Shown piece by piece: positions 8,515-17,394 of a DNA stretch of 64,000 bases; positions within the stretch are counted from its first letter, which is position 1; every line of letters starts with the position of its first letter. The stretch spans positions 306,487 to 370,486 of the forward strand of contig CAXXKO010000017.1 in assembly GCA_963666705.2 (NCBI GenBank). Direction: 5' to 3'. The DNA is from G963666705 sp963666705. GTDB lineage: Bacteria; Pseudomonadota; Alphaproteobacteria; CADEGL01. Below the pieces are notes generated by a model. That model ran no database searches. It was given only the letters and a program-made list of their open reading frames with translations, and had not been told where the DNA came from. Both the position numbers and the translations under genes were made by a program.

Positions 8515-8775
8515 ATGGCGCACCATAAGTCGGCCAAGAAGCGCATCCGCCGCAACGCGCGGCGTGCCGAGATCAACGGCGACCGCAAAAGTCGCGTCCG
8601 CACCTTCATCAAGAAGGTCGAAACGGCGATCGAGGCCGGCGAAAAAGACGCGGCCGAAACCGCGTTCAGGGAGGCTCAGCCGATCATCCACCGAGGCGCC
8701 CAGCGTGGCGTCCTCCCGCGCAATACGGCCTCGCGCAAGCTTTCCCGCCTCTCGGCCCGCATCAAGACTCTCTAG
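8515..8775 (+). CDS. rpsT: 30S ribosomal protein S20
   Basis: An 86-residue basic protein (MAHHKSAKKRIRRNARR...), a primary binding protein of 16S rRNA in the small subunit. Its length and its Lys/Arg-rich helical sequence match bS20. rpsT next to dnaA is a common alphaproteobacterial arrangement. The GAGAGAG before the ATG is a modest ribosome-binding site. The gene ends in CTAG. Confidence 0.97.
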   Translation: MAHHKSAKKRIRRNARRAEINGDRKSRVRTFIKKVETAIEAGEKDAAETAFREAQPIIHRGAQRGVLPRNTASRKLSRLSARIKTL

Positions 8776-9142
8776 CATAACGTTCGCCCCAGACTCGTTC
8801 GCGGCCTGGGGAAACTCGTCCAAGCGTGGTCCCGAGAGGTGCGGCGCGCGAATTTTTTTGGGCGTTCCCTATTCAGTCCCGTTGCCAGCCGCCGCGCGCG
8901 CCGGTACATTTTATTTGTGCTGGTGATCGAAGAAATCGCCGCACAAGTTCAACCTTGCTGCTGGAAAATAAAACATTTGCATTTTCAAATAACAGGTTAG
9001 CAAAAATAAGTAATAAACTAGATTAATTACTTGGTATCCTGTTCAGAAAAATGCGAGCGCAAGAGACCGGAGGCGTCGAGTCTGGCTTCTGGCGGCATGG
9101 AGTTGGCGTCGAGTTTGTCGGCCGCTTGGTGGGAGGCCTTGG
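8776..9142. other. Intergenic region with AT-rich island upstream of rhodanese-dnaA
   Basis: No gene is supported here. A CCCCAG/CTGGGG stem at 8787-8811 lacks a T-run. Bases about 8960-9050 are strongly AT-rich (roughly 30% G+C against about 70% around them), with runs such as AAAATAAAACATTT. This could be the dnaA promoter region or a DNA unwinding element of an origin. I found no convincing TTATCCACA-type DnaA boxes in it, so an origin is only a possibility. Confidence 0.4.
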
Positions 9143-9568
9143 GTGCCGAATGAGTCTTACGCTGGCGACATCACCGCGCGGGAAGCATGGGAGATGTTGT
9201 CTCGCGAACCCGAGGCAGTGCTGGTCGACGTCCGCTCCAAGGCGGAGTGGTCGTATGTTGGTGTCTCCGACCTGAGTGAGCTGGGAAAGGCAACGGCGTT
9301 CGTGGAATGGCAGAGCTTTCCCGGGATGATTACGAACGAGGGCTTTGCCGAGGAATTGTGGGCGAACGGGGTTTCCCTCGATCGGACGGTGGTCTTTATC
9401 TGCCGTTCCGGGCAACGGTCGATGCATGCGGCCGTCGCCATGACGAAGCGCGGTTACACGCGCTGCTTTAACTTGGCGGGGGGGTTCGAAGGTCCGCTGG
9501 ACGGTGATGGCCACAGAGGCCGCCTCGATGGCTGGAAGGTCGCCGGGCTGCCCTGGAAACAGGAATAG
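9143..9568 (+). CDS. Rhodanese-like domain protein
   Basis: A 141-residue single-domain rhodanese (sulfurtransferase family). It has the DVRSKAEW start of the fold and the active-site loop CRSGQRS with the catalytic Cys, followed by NLAGGFEG. It starts at GTG 9143 with GGGAGG 7 bp upstream. Its TAG stop is only 3 bp before the dnaA ATG, so it probably shares the dnaA transcript. The substrate is unknown. Confidence 0.9.
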   Translation: MPNESYAGDITAREAWEMLSREPEAVLVDVRSKAEWSYVGVSDLSELGKATAFVEWQSFPGMITNEGFAEELWANGVSLDRTVVFICRSGQRSMHAAVAMTKRGYTRCFNLAGGFEGPLDGDGHRGRLDGWKVAGLPWKQE

Positions 9569-9571
9569 GGG

Positions 9572-10936
9572 ATGGCCGAGAGCAAGGGCAATACCGAGTT
9601 GAGCGCCGAATGGGCTCGCATCAAGGGCGGCCTGCGGGCCGAGTTCGGCGAGGCGACCTATAGGAGCTGGTTCAAGCCCCTGACACTGCGCGAGGTGCGC
9701 GACGGCACGGCCCATATTTCGGTGCCGACGCGCTTCATCCGCGACTGGGTGGTGTCCAACTACGCGGACCGCATCGCGGCCATGTGGAATGTCTTCAACC
9801 CGCGGATTACCGCCGCCGAGGTCTATGTCGATGCGCGGGGTGCCACGGCGGAAGTGAAGGTGGACGATTCGGCCGAGGCCGAGCTGGCCGCGGTGGTGGC
9901 CGAGCGCGATCGCATCAGCGCCCCTCTCGATCCCCGCTTCGTGTTCCGCAACTTCATCGTCGGCAAGCCGAACGAGTTCGCCCACGCCGCCGCCCGGCGT
10001 GTGGCCGAGGCCGATGCGGTGCCCTTCAACCCGCTCTTCCTCTATGGCGGCGTCGGGCTTGGCAAGACCCATCTCATGCATGCCATCGCCTGGCACATCA
10101 CCAAGCGCGATCCCAGCCGGCGCGTGATCTACCTCTCGGCCGAAAAGTTCATGTATCAGTTCATTCGGGCGCTCCGCTTCAAGGAGACCATGTCCTTCAA
10201 GGAGCAGTTCCGCTCGGTGGACGTGCTGATGATCGACGACGTGCAGTTCATCAGCGGCAAGGAATCGACCCAGGAAGAGTTCTTCCACACCTTCAACGCC
10301 CTCGTGGACCAGAACCGCCAGGTGGTGATCTCGGCGGACAAGTCGCCCTCGGACCTCGAGGGGCTCGAGGAACGGCTGCGGTCGCGCCTCGGCTGGGGTC
10401 TGGTCGCCGACATCCATCCCACGACCTACGAGCTGCGCCTGGGCATCCTCCAATCCAAGGCCGAGACTCTGGGCACCGAGATTCCGGGGAAGGTGATGGA
10501 GTTCCTCGCCCACCGCATCACCTCCAACGTGCGCGAGCTCGAGGGCGCGCTCAACCGGATCGTGGCGCACGGCACCCTGATTGGGCGCGACATCACCCTC
10601 GAGATGACCCAGGAGGTGCTCCACGACCTCCTGCGTGCGAGCGATCGCCGTGTCACCATCGAGGAGATTCAGAAGCGCGTGGCCGAGCATTACAACATCC
10701 GCATCTCGGACATGCATTCAGCCCGCCGCGCGCGGGCCGTGGCCCGCCCGCGCCAGGTCGCCATGTATCTCGCCAAGCAGCTCACCACCCGTTCCCTGCC
10801 CGAGATCGGGCGCAAGTTCGGCGGCCGCGACCACACCACCGTCATGCACGCGGTGCGCAAGGTGGACGAGCTTCGCGCCGGCGATTCGAGCTTTTCCGAG
10901 GATGTCGAGCTCCTGCGCCGCATGCTCGAAAGCTAG
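9572..10936 (+). CDS. dnaA: Chromosomal replication initiator protein DnaA
   Basis: AAA+ ATPase that binds DnaA boxes at oriC and opens the duplex. The 454 residues show domain I (WARIKGGLRAEFGEATYRSW), Walker A GGVGLGKTHLMHA near residue 158, Walker B VLMIDDVQF near 218, and domain IV with HSARRARAVARPRQ near 382 and the box-binding GGRDHTTVMHAVRKV near 416. The TAG stop lies in CTAG and is directly followed by a paired-hairpin repeat. Confidence 0.98.
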   Translation: MAESKGNTELSAEWARIKGGLRAEFGEATYRSWFKPLTLREVRDGTAHISVPTRFIRDWVVSNYADRIAAMWNVFNPRITAAEVYVDARGATAEVKVDDSAEAELAAVVAERDRISAPLDPRFVFRNFIVGKPNEFAHAAARRVAEADAVPFNPLFLYGGVGLGKTHLMHAIAWHITKRDPSRRVIYLSAEKFMYQFIRALRFKETMSFKEQFRSVDVLMIDDVQFISGKESTQEEFFHTFNALVDQNRQVVISADKSPSDLEGLEERLRSRLGWGLVADIHPTTYELRLGILQSKAETLGTEIPGKVMEFLAHRITSNVRELEGALNRIVAHGTLIGRDITLEMTQEVLHDLLRASDRRVTIEEIQKRVAEHYNIRISDMHSARRARAVARPRQVAMYLAKQLTTRSLPEIGRKFGGRDHTTVMHAVRKVDELRAGDSSFSEDVELLRRMLES

Positions 10937-11081
10937 AGCACCTCCACCTCGACTGGAATCGCTCCAGGCCGCAAGGCGGCCCGCCGGTCGTCCGGCGCGC
11001 CCGCGCAGGCGCGGACCTCTTGGTCCGCTGCCGCGAGCGGCAAAAAAAGGCTAGAGTGGGTCCGATCGAAGCGGAACCGCT
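10937..11081 (+). repeat. Paired-hairpin repeat, copy 2, at the dnaA stop
   Basis: A 145-bp copy lying between CTAG at 10933-10936 (containing the dnaA TAG) and CTAG at 11082-11085. The left hairpin is degenerate, the core hairpins are conserved (GGACC-TCTT-GGTCC), and the right hairpin AGAGTGGGTCCG/CGGAACCGCTCT is well formed. It lies between dnaA and the dnaN promoter. Confidence 0.85.
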
Positions 11082-11167
11082 CTAGTGCCCCGCCAGGCCC
11101 CTCGGGGGCGGATTGGAAAAGGCTTCTGCGCCAGACCCTTAGCGACTCCGGTTTGCTCCGGAAAATG

Positions 11168-11195
11168 TTTACGATTCAAAGACTTCTGATATAAT
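11168..11195 (+). promoter_or_regulatory. Probable sigma-70 promoter of dnaN-recF-gyrB
   Basis: TTTACG (11168-11173), 16-bp spacer, and a perfect TATAAT (11190-11195), 112 bp upstream of dnaN. This suggests that dnaN-recF-gyrB can be transcribed independently of dnaA. Confidence 0.65.
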
Positions 11196-11307
11196 GCCAA
11201 ACCGGTCGCGGGGCCTTTGGCGGCATGTCGTCCGCCGCGGCCCGGCGGAGCCGCCGGAGGCTCCCGCAAGCCGGTCGACCTAGGCCATTCGGATACCCCG
11301 TGGGACC

Positions 11308-12426
11308 ATGAAGCTGATCATCGAACGCGCCGCCCTCTTGAAGGCGCTCGCGCATGTGCAGAGCGTCGTCGAGCGCCGCAACACCATCCCGATCCTCTCG
11401 AACGTGCTGCTCGACGCGCGCGACGACCGGTTGGGGCTGAGCGCCACCGACATGGACATCGCCATCGAGGAGCATGTGCCGGCGGAGGTCGACCAGTCCG
11501 CCGCGACCACCACCTCGGCCCATACGCTGTACGAGATCGTGCGCAAGCTGCCCGATGGCGCCCAGGTGGAGATCGAAATGAGTGGCGAGAGCGGCCGGCT
11601 CACCCTGCGTGCCGGCCGGGCCGAGTTCACGCTCGCCTGCCTGCCGCGAGAGGATTTCCCCGCCATGTCGGCGGGCGAGCTGCCCCACCGGTTCTCGGTT
11701 CCGGCCGGGGACCTGCGGGCACTCGTGGACCGCACCCGCTTCGCCATTTCGACCGAGGAGACGCGCTACTATCTGAACGGCATCTACCTGCACACCCCCG
11801 ACATCGACGGCGGCAAGGTCCTGCGCGCCGTGGCGACGGACGGCCACCGCCTGGCCCAGGTCGAGATGCCGGCGCCCACCGGGTCCGAAGGCATGCCTGG
11901 CGTGATCGTGCCGCGCAAGGCGGTGGGCGAGCTGCGCAAGCTCGTGGACGAGACCACCGAGCCCGTCAGCGTCGCCCTGAGCGACACCAGGATCCGTTTC
12001 GCTTTCGATTCCGTCGTGCTGACCTCGAAGCTGATCGACGGCACCTTCCCCGATTACGAGCGCGTGATCCCGGTCGGCAACGACAAGGTGCTCGAGGTCG
12101 ATGCGCGGGTCTTCGCCCAGGCGGTCGACAGGGTCTCGACCATCTCCACGGACAAATCGCGCGCCGTCAAGCTCGCCCTCGGGCCCGGCAATCTGGTGCT
12201 TTCGGCGAGCAGCCCGGAAAGCGGCACCGCCACCGAGGAGATCGAGATCGGGTACGACGGCGAAGCGATCGAGATCGGCTTCAACTCGCGCTACCTGCTC
12301 GACATCACCCAGCAAATCAAGGGCGACGACGCCCGCTTCATCATGGCCGACGCAGGCTCGCCCACCATCGTGCAGGATGCCCAGGATGAGGGCGCGCTCT
12401 ACGTCCTGATGCCGATGCGCGTGTGA
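11308..12426 (+). CDS. dnaN: DNA polymerase III subunit beta (sliding clamp)
   Basis: A 372-residue ring-forming processivity clamp with the three repeated clamp domains. It begins MKLIIERAALLKALAHVQSV and ends with the family C-terminus ALYVLMPMRV that forms part of the peptide-binding pocket. The segment FAISTEETRYYLNGIYL is highly conserved. The stop overlaps the recF GTG start, so dnaN and recF are translationally coupled. Confidence 0.98.
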   Translation: MKLIIERAALLKALAHVQSVVERRNTIPILSNVLLDARDDRLGLSATDMDIAIEEHVPAEVDQSAATTTSAHTLYEIVRKLPDGAQVEIEMSGESGRLTLRAGRAEFTLACLPREDFPAMSAGELPHRFSVPAGDLRALVDRTRFAISTEETRYYLNGIYLHTPDIDGGKVLRAVATDGHRLAQVEMPAPTGSEGMPGVIVPRKAVGELRKLVDETTEPVSVALSDTRIRFAFDSVVLTSKLIDGTFPDYERVIPVGNDKVLEVDARVFAQAVDRVSTISTDKSRAVKLALGPGNLVLSASSPESGTATEEIEIGYDGEAIEIGFNSRYLLDITQQIKGDDARFIMADAGSPTIVQDAQDEGALYVLMPMRV

Positions 12427-13679
12427 GCGACGCGGCCCTCAGCCAGTCCGCCCGGGAGCCGGGCCCCGCCCCGCGGCCCATACCCGGGAGGCCGGTGGCC
12501 ATCGAGCGGCTGACTCTGGGCGATTTCCGGTCCTATGCCTGGCTGCGGCTCGACGTGGATCCAACACCCGTGGTCCTGACGGGCCCCAACGGTGCCGGCA
12601 AGACCAACCTCCTCGAAGCGCTTTCCATGCTGGCGCCGGGCCGTGGCCTGCGCCGCGCGCGCCTCGGCGAAATGGACAGGCGCGGCGCCGGTGGTGCGGC
12701 GCACGGGCGGTGGAGTGTCGCCGCCACGATCTCCGCGGCGGAGGGGCCGGTCGAGGTCGGCACCGGCCGCGACCCGTCCGACCCGCCTGGCGACGGGGAT
12801 GGGGAGAAGCGCGACGGGCGCCGGATCGTGCGCATCGATGGCGCCCCCGCGCGCGGCCAGGCGGCGCTCGCGCGGGTTCTCGGCCTCGTCTGGCTGACGC
12901 CCGAGATGGATCGGCTGTTCGTCGAGGGCGCCGGTGCCCGCCGCCGCTTCCTCGACCGCCTGGTCTATGGCTTCGATCCCGACCACGCCCGCCGCGTCGG
13001 CGCCTACGAACAGTCCATGCGCGAGCGTAACAGGCTGCTGCGCGATGCCCGGCCCGGCCCGGCGGCGGACACGGCCTGGCTCGCCGCGCTCGAGGACCGC
13101 ATGGCGCGTGAAGGGGTCGCCATCGCGGCCGCGCGGCGCGCCTTCGTCGCCCGCTTGGGACAGGCGGTGGCGGCGGGCGAGAGCGCCTTCCCGCGGGCCG
13201 CGCTGGTTATCGAGGGCGAGGTCGAGGGCTGGCTCGCGTCGGGTCCGGCACTCGCCGCCGAAGACCGGCTGCGGGCCGCGTTCGCCGCCGCGCGGCACGC
13301 CGACGCCGAAGCCGGGCGCGCCACCAGCGGGCCGCATCGCGATGATTTCACGGCCCGCCATCTGGCCAAGGACAGGCCGGCGGGCGAATGTTCGACCGGC
13401 GAGCAGAAGGCGCTCCTCGTCAGCATCGTGCTGGCGGATGCCCGGCTGCGCGCGCTCGAGGCCGGCACGCCGCCGGTGCTGCTGCTCGACGAGGTGGCGG
13501 CGCATCTCGATCGCGAGCGCCGCGCCGCGCTGTTCGAGGAGGTCCGCGCGCTTGGCGCCCAGGCCTGGCTCACGGGCACGGACCGGGCCTCATTCGAGTC
13601 GCTCGAGGGCCGGGCCCAGTTTTTCGACGTGGCGGACGGCGCCGTCCGCCGCGCCAAGGGAGCTGAAGGGCTGATATGA
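12423..13679 (+). CDS. recF: DNA replication and repair protein RecF
   Basis: SMC-like ATPase that helps load RecA at single-strand gaps. The 418 residues show Walker A GPNGAGKTNLLEAL near residue 54, the ABC signature CSTGEQKALL near 322 and Walker B VLLLDEVAAHLD near 351. The first about 25 residues before the core (Pro/Arg-rich) are longer than usual. It starts at GTG 12423 overlapping the dnaN stop, and its stop overlaps the gyrB ATG. Confidence 0.96.
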   Translation: MSDAALSQSAREPGPAPRPIPGRPVAIERLTLGDFRSYAWLRLDVDPTPVVLTGPNGAGKTNLLEALSMLAPGRGLRRARLGEMDRRGAGGAAHGRWSVAATISAAEGPVEVGTGRDPSDPPGDGDGEKRDGRRIVRIDGAPARGQAALARVLGLVWLTPEMDRLFVEGAGARRRFLDRLVYGFDPDHARRVGAYEQSMRERNRLLRDARPGPAADTAWLAALEDRMAREGVAIAAARRAFVARLGQAVAAGESAFPRAALVIEGEVEGWLASGPALAAEDRLRAAFAAARHADAEAGRATSGPHRDDFTARHLAKDRPAGECSTGEQKALLVSIVLADARLRALEAGTPPVLLLDEVAAHLDRERRAALFEEVRALGAQAWLTGTDRASFESLEGRAQFFDVADGAVRRAKGAEGLI

Positions 13680-16096
13680 ACGAGAAAGCGGAGCGGGCGG
13701 CGGCGGCCGAGGAATATGGCGCCGAATCGATCAAGGTCCTGCGCGGGCTCGATGCCGTGCGCAAGCGCCCGGGCATGTATATCGGCGACACCGACGATGG
13801 CTCGGGCCTGCACCATATGGTCTACGAGGTGGTCGACAACGCCATCGACGAGTCCCTGGCCGGTCATTGCAGCACGATCCAGGTAACCCTCAACGCGGAT
13901 GGGGGCGTCACGGTGCGCGACGACGGGCGCGGCATCCCGGTCGAGATCCACGAGGAGGAGGGCGTCTCGGCCGCGGAAGTCATCATGACCCACCTGCACG
14001 CGGGTGGGAAATTCGACCAGAGCTCCTACAAGGTCTCGGGCGGCCTCCACGGCGTCGGTGTCTCCGTCGTCAATGCGCTCAGCGAGGCCCTCGACCTGCG
14101 CATCTGGCGCGAGGACAAGGAATGGCAGCTCGGCTTTCGGGACGGCGAGCCCCAGGGGGCGCTGGCCGCCGTCGCCGACGCGCCCGACATGCACGGCACC
14201 GAGATCACCTTCAGGCCCTCGCCCAGGACCTTCGGCGCGACCGAATTCGACTTCGCCACCATCGAGCACCGCCTGCGCGAGCTCGCCTTCCTCAACTCCG
14301 GCATCTCGGTCACGCTTACCGACAACCGCGGCGTCGAGCCCGTGGTGGTGGAGCTCCATTACGAGGGCGGCATCGAGGCGTTCGTCCAGTTCCTCGACCG
14401 CAGCAAGACGCCGATGCACGCGCCGCCCATCACCATGGTCGGCGAGCGCGAGGGCACCATCGTCGAGGTGTCCATGGAATGGACCGACAGCTATCACGAG
14501 ACCATGCTGTGCTTCACCAACAATATCCCCCAGGGCGACGGCGGCACCCACCTCGCCGGCTTCCGCGCCGCCCTCACGCGCACGGTCAACGGCTACGCCG
14601 CCTCCTCGGGCATCGCCAAGCGGGAGAAGGTATCCCTCACCGGCGATGACGCGCGCGAGGGCCTCACCTGCGTGCTCTCGATCAAGGTGCCGGATCCGAA
14701 GTTCTCCTCCCAGACCAAGGACAAGCTCGTGTCCTCCGAGGTCCGCCCGGTGGTGGACGGGATCGTCTCCGAGCGCCTCGGCCAGTGGCTCGAGGAGCAC
14801 CCCGCCGACGCCAAGCGTATCGTCTCCAAGGTGGCCGAGGCGGCGGCCGCGCGGGAGGCCGCGCGCAAGGCGCGCGAGCTGACCCGGCGCAAGGGCGCTC
14901 TCGACATGGCCAGCCTGCCCGGCAAGCTCGCCGACTGCCAGGAGCGCGACCCCGCCCTCTCCGAGATCTTCCTGGTCGAGGGCGATTCGGCCGGCGGCTC
15001 GGCCAAGCAGGCGCGCGACCGCCGCAACCAGGCCATCCTGCCCCTGCGCGGCAAGATCCTGAATGTCGAGCGCGCGCGCATCGACAAGATGTTGAGCTCG
15101 GCCGAGATCGGAACCCTCATCACCGCGCTCGGCACCGGCATCGGCGACGATTTTAACGTCGCGAAATTGCGCTACCACAAGATCATCATCATGACCGACG
15201 CCGATGTTGACGGCAGCCACATCCGCACCCTGCTGCTGACCTTCTTCTACCGCCACATGGCGCCGGTCATCGAAGGCGGCTACCTCTACATCGCCCAGCC
15301 GCCGCTCTACCGCGCCAACAAGGTCTACCTCAAGGACGACCGGGAGCTCGAGGATTTCCTCGAAAGCGCGGCGCTCGAAGGGGCCGTCCTCAGCCTCCAC
15401 GACGGCAGCGAGCGGGCCGGGGAGGATCTGCGCGAAATCATCGACCGGGCGCGCCGGGCGCGCCGGCTCATGCAGCCCCTGCTCCAGCACCTCTCGAACC
15501 CGGACGTGATCGAGCAGGCCGCCACCCTCGGCGCTTTCAAGCCCGAGCTTCTGGCCCACCGCGAACAGGCGGAGCAGGTCGTCGCCGTCATCGGCCGGCG
15601 CCTCGACGGTCTCGCCGAGGTGCAGGACCGCGGCTGGCAGACCGCGGTGCGCGAGGACGGCGCTTTCACCTTCGCGCGTGTGCTCCGTGGCGTGACCGAG
15701 ACCCACGCCATCGACCAGGCCTTCATGGAAAGCGCGGATGCCCGGCGCCTCGACGAGATGGCGGCGCACCTGCAGACCGTCTACGCGTACCCCGCCACCC
15801 TTCTCGTCAAAGGCAAGGAGCAACGTATCACGGGGCCTTTGAGCCTCGTGGACGCGGTCATGGAGGCCGGGCGCAAGGGTGTGAGCATCCAGCGCTACAA
15901 GGGTTTGGGCGAGATGAACCCCGATCAGCTCTGGGAGACGACGCTCGACCCCAACGTGCGCGTCCTGCTCCAGGTCAGGGTCAACCATGCCGACGATGCC
16001 GACGACATCTTCTCGACCCTGATGGGCGAGGTGGTCGAGCCCCGGCGCGAATTCATCCAGACCAACGCCCTCAAGGTCGCCAACCTCGACGTCTAG
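13676..16096 (+). CDS. gyrB: DNA gyrase subunit B
   Basis: ATPase subunit of the type II topoisomerase that introduces negative supercoils. The 806 residues are complete: GHKL ATPase motifs (EVVDNAIDESLAGH, DDGRGIPVEIHEEEG, GGLHGVGVSVVNAL), TOPRIM with EGDSAGGSAKQARDR near 435 and DADVDGSHIRTLLLTFF near 507, and the C-terminal QRYKGLGEMNPDQLWETT. It overlaps recF by 4 bp. The TAG stop is part of the CTAG in which a 262-bp palindromic element sits. Confidence 0.98.
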   Translation: MNEKAERAAAAEEYGAESIKVLRGLDAVRKRPGMYIGDTDDGSGLHHMVYEVVDNAIDESLAGHCSTIQVTLNADGGVTVRDDGRGIPVEIHEEEGVSAAEVIMTHLHAGGKFDQSSYKVSGGLHGVGVSVVNALSEALDLRIWREDKEWQLGFRDGEPQGALAAVADAPDMHGTEITFRPSPRTFGATEFDFATIEHRLRELAFLNSGISVTLTDNRGVEPVVVELHYEGGIEAFVQFLDRSKTPMHAPPITMVGEREGTIVEVSMEWTDSYHETMLCFTNNIPQGDGGTHLAGFRAALTRTVNGYAASSGIAKREKVSLTGDDAREGLTCVLSIKVPDPKFSSQTKDKLVSSEVRPVVDGIVSERLGQWLEEHPADAKRIVSKVAEAAAAREAARKARELTRRKGALDMASLPGKLADCQERDPALSEIFLVEGDSAGGSAKQARDRRNQAILPLRGKILNVERARIDKMLSSAEIGTLITALGTGIGDDFNVAKLRYHKIIIMTDADVDGSHIRTLLLTFFYRHMAPVIEGGYLYIAQPPLYRANKVYLKDDRELEDFLESAALEGAVLSLHDGSERAGEDLREIIDRARRARRLMQPLLQHLSNPDVIEQAATLGAFKPELLAHREQAEQVVAVIGRRLDGLAEVQDRGWQTAVREDGAFTFARVLRGVTETHAIDQAFMESADARRLDEMAAHLQTVYAYPATLLVKGKEQRITGPLSLVDAVMEAGRKGVSIQRYKGLGEMNPDQLWETTLDPNVRVLLQVRVNHADDADDIFSTLMGEVVEPRREFIQTNALKVANLDV

Positions 16097-16358
16097 TACC
16101 CACTTTCATAATTCCGTGTGCCATACGACGGCGCCCCGAGGTTCCCGGCTAGGAGGGTGGCGCGCCGTGATGCCGGGGCATCACAAGCGGCGCGCGACGA
16201 CGTCCGGGGGCCTCGGGGCGCCGCCCTACGGGTTGCTTTTCCCGCCCCCTCGGGGCGTCGAGGACGCTGGACGATGCCCCGGCATCGCCGGCGCGCCCCC
16301 TCCTGCCGAGGAGACGGGAAAAGCGATCGTATGGAACACGGAATTATGAAAGTGGGTA
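16097..16358. repeat. CTAG-flanked palindromic element, copy A (262 bp)
   Basis: Terminal inverted repeats of about 32 bp begin TACCCACTTTCATAATTCCG and are flanked by CTAG at 16093-16096 (the gyrB stop) and 16359-16362. Inside are two hairpin arms. One is bounded by CGGCGCCCCGAGG/CCTCGGGGCGCCG and the other by CGCTTTTCCCG/CGGGAAAAGCG, each with a GATGCC/GGCATC tip. It encodes no protein, so it is MITE-like. Confidence 0.9.
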
Positions 16359-16383
16359 CTAGCAACCAGACAGAAGCTTCATA

Positions 16384-16428
16384 CTTCGATAGGCTCAGTA
16401 TGAGGCCCTCACCCTGAGCCTGTCGAAG
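16384..16428. repeat. Inverted repeat of the CTTCGACAGGCTCAG type
   Basis: CTTCGATAGGCTCAG...CTGAGCCTGTCGAAG forms a stem of about 15 bp (one mismatch or wobble), with GTATGAGG and CCCTCAC also pairing in part. This short palindrome type is widespread in proteobacterial intergenic regions. It may work as a terminator after gyrB, though no T-run follows. Confidence 0.7.
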
Positions 16429-16586
16429 GGCGAGAGCCGGGCGAGACGATCGCGATTGGCCGAAGGAACGGTTTGCGCCCGCGTCTCCCCGTCCGGGATG
16501 CGGTTGCGTCGCGGCGCGCCGGACTCGATCCGCCGAATCCTCTAGGCTCGAGGCCTTCGTGCCACGAGTCCCCAGGAGGGCGAGCC

Positions 16587-17387
16587 ATGCGGAACAAGAA
16601 CTGGCGCCTCGGCCCCAGCAACGTCATGCCAATCCTCATGGGTGACGGCCCGGTGCTCAAGACGCCGGTCTTCCCCGACAACCTCATCATCAGCGTTTCC
16701 TACCTGTCGGAGATCGACGCGCTTACGGCGATGTTGCCACCTGGCTTTCGGGTCGACGGCGATCCGATGGTTTCCTTCGTCTACCGCCACTCGCGGGACG
16801 TGGCCTGGACCGTGGGCGGCGTGCTCAACCTCGTGGGCGTCAGCATGCCGGCCGTCTTCGAAGGCCGGGTGGACCGCGGGAAGGGCACCTACTGGCCCGC
16901 TCTGTGGGAAAACGACACCATGGCCGTGGTCCTCGGCCGGGAGATCTTCGGCGTGCCCAAGCTCTATGCCGAGATCGCGGGCCCGGTGCGCGTGAACGAT
17001 ACCTGGCGCGCCCGCATGTCGGAAGCGGGCGGGGCGCTGATCGAGATCGAGATCGCCAAGCTCAGCCCCATCAAGGGCCAGGCGCTCGAGGGTATTCGGA
17101 GAAAGGCCCAGCGCGCCCACGTGCTGGGTTGGAAGCATATCCCGACGCCGGATGCGCGCGGCGTCGAGCTCGAATACGCCACCTACTACCACTCGCCCAA
17201 CGAAATCGAGCAGGCCTGGGCCGGCGAAGGGGCGGTGACGCTCCACGCGACGGATGCCGAGGTCAACATCTGGTCCCATCACGTCATGGAAACCCTGCGC
17301 GCCATCCCGCTTCGGCAATGCCTCGGCGCCATGATGCTGCGCGGCTCGGGCGAGCACCGGCTGTCCCGCGGCCGCAAGCTCGCGTGA
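16587..17387 (+). CDS. Acetoacetate decarboxylase family protein
   Basis: A 266-residue protein of the acetoacetate decarboxylase (ADC) superfamily. The ADC fold is indicated by FPDNLIISVSYLSEIDAL, VGVSMPAVFEGRVDRGKGTY, AVVLGREIFGVPKLYAEI and YATYYHSP. In true ADC a Lys forms a Schiff base; K(YAEI)-proximal and KLSPIKGQ lysines are present but I cannot assign the catalytic one. The start at 16587 has AGGAGGG 8 bp upstream. It is followed after 7 bp by an alpha/beta hydrolase, so the two may act on one metabolite. Confidence 0.82.
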   Translation: MRNKNWRLGPSNVMPILMGDGPVLKTPVFPDNLIISVSYLSEIDALTAMLPPGFRVDGDPMVSFVYRHSRDVAWTVGGVLNLVGVSMPAVFEGRVDRGKGTYWPALWENDTMAVVLGREIFGVPKLYAEIAGPVRVNDTWRARMSEAGGALIEIEIAKLSPIKGQALEGIRRKAQRAHVLGWKHIPTPDARGVELEYATYYHSPNEIEQAWAGEGAVTLHATDAEVNIWSHHVMETLRAIPLRQCLGAMMLRGSGEHRLSRGRKLA

Positions 17388-17394
17388 GGCCATC

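Noticed and set aside
8787..8811. Possible rpsT terminator hairpin
   Set aside because: The stem is only six pairs with a 13-base loop and no T-run follows.
9023..10717. 564-codon open frame antisense to dnaA
   Set aside because: Shadow of dnaA and rhodanese; no family motif and no ribosome-binding site.
13004..15988. 994-codon open frame antisense to gyrB
   Set aside because: Shadow of a high-GC gene. It has no recognisable domain, and its residue composition follows codon-position bias.
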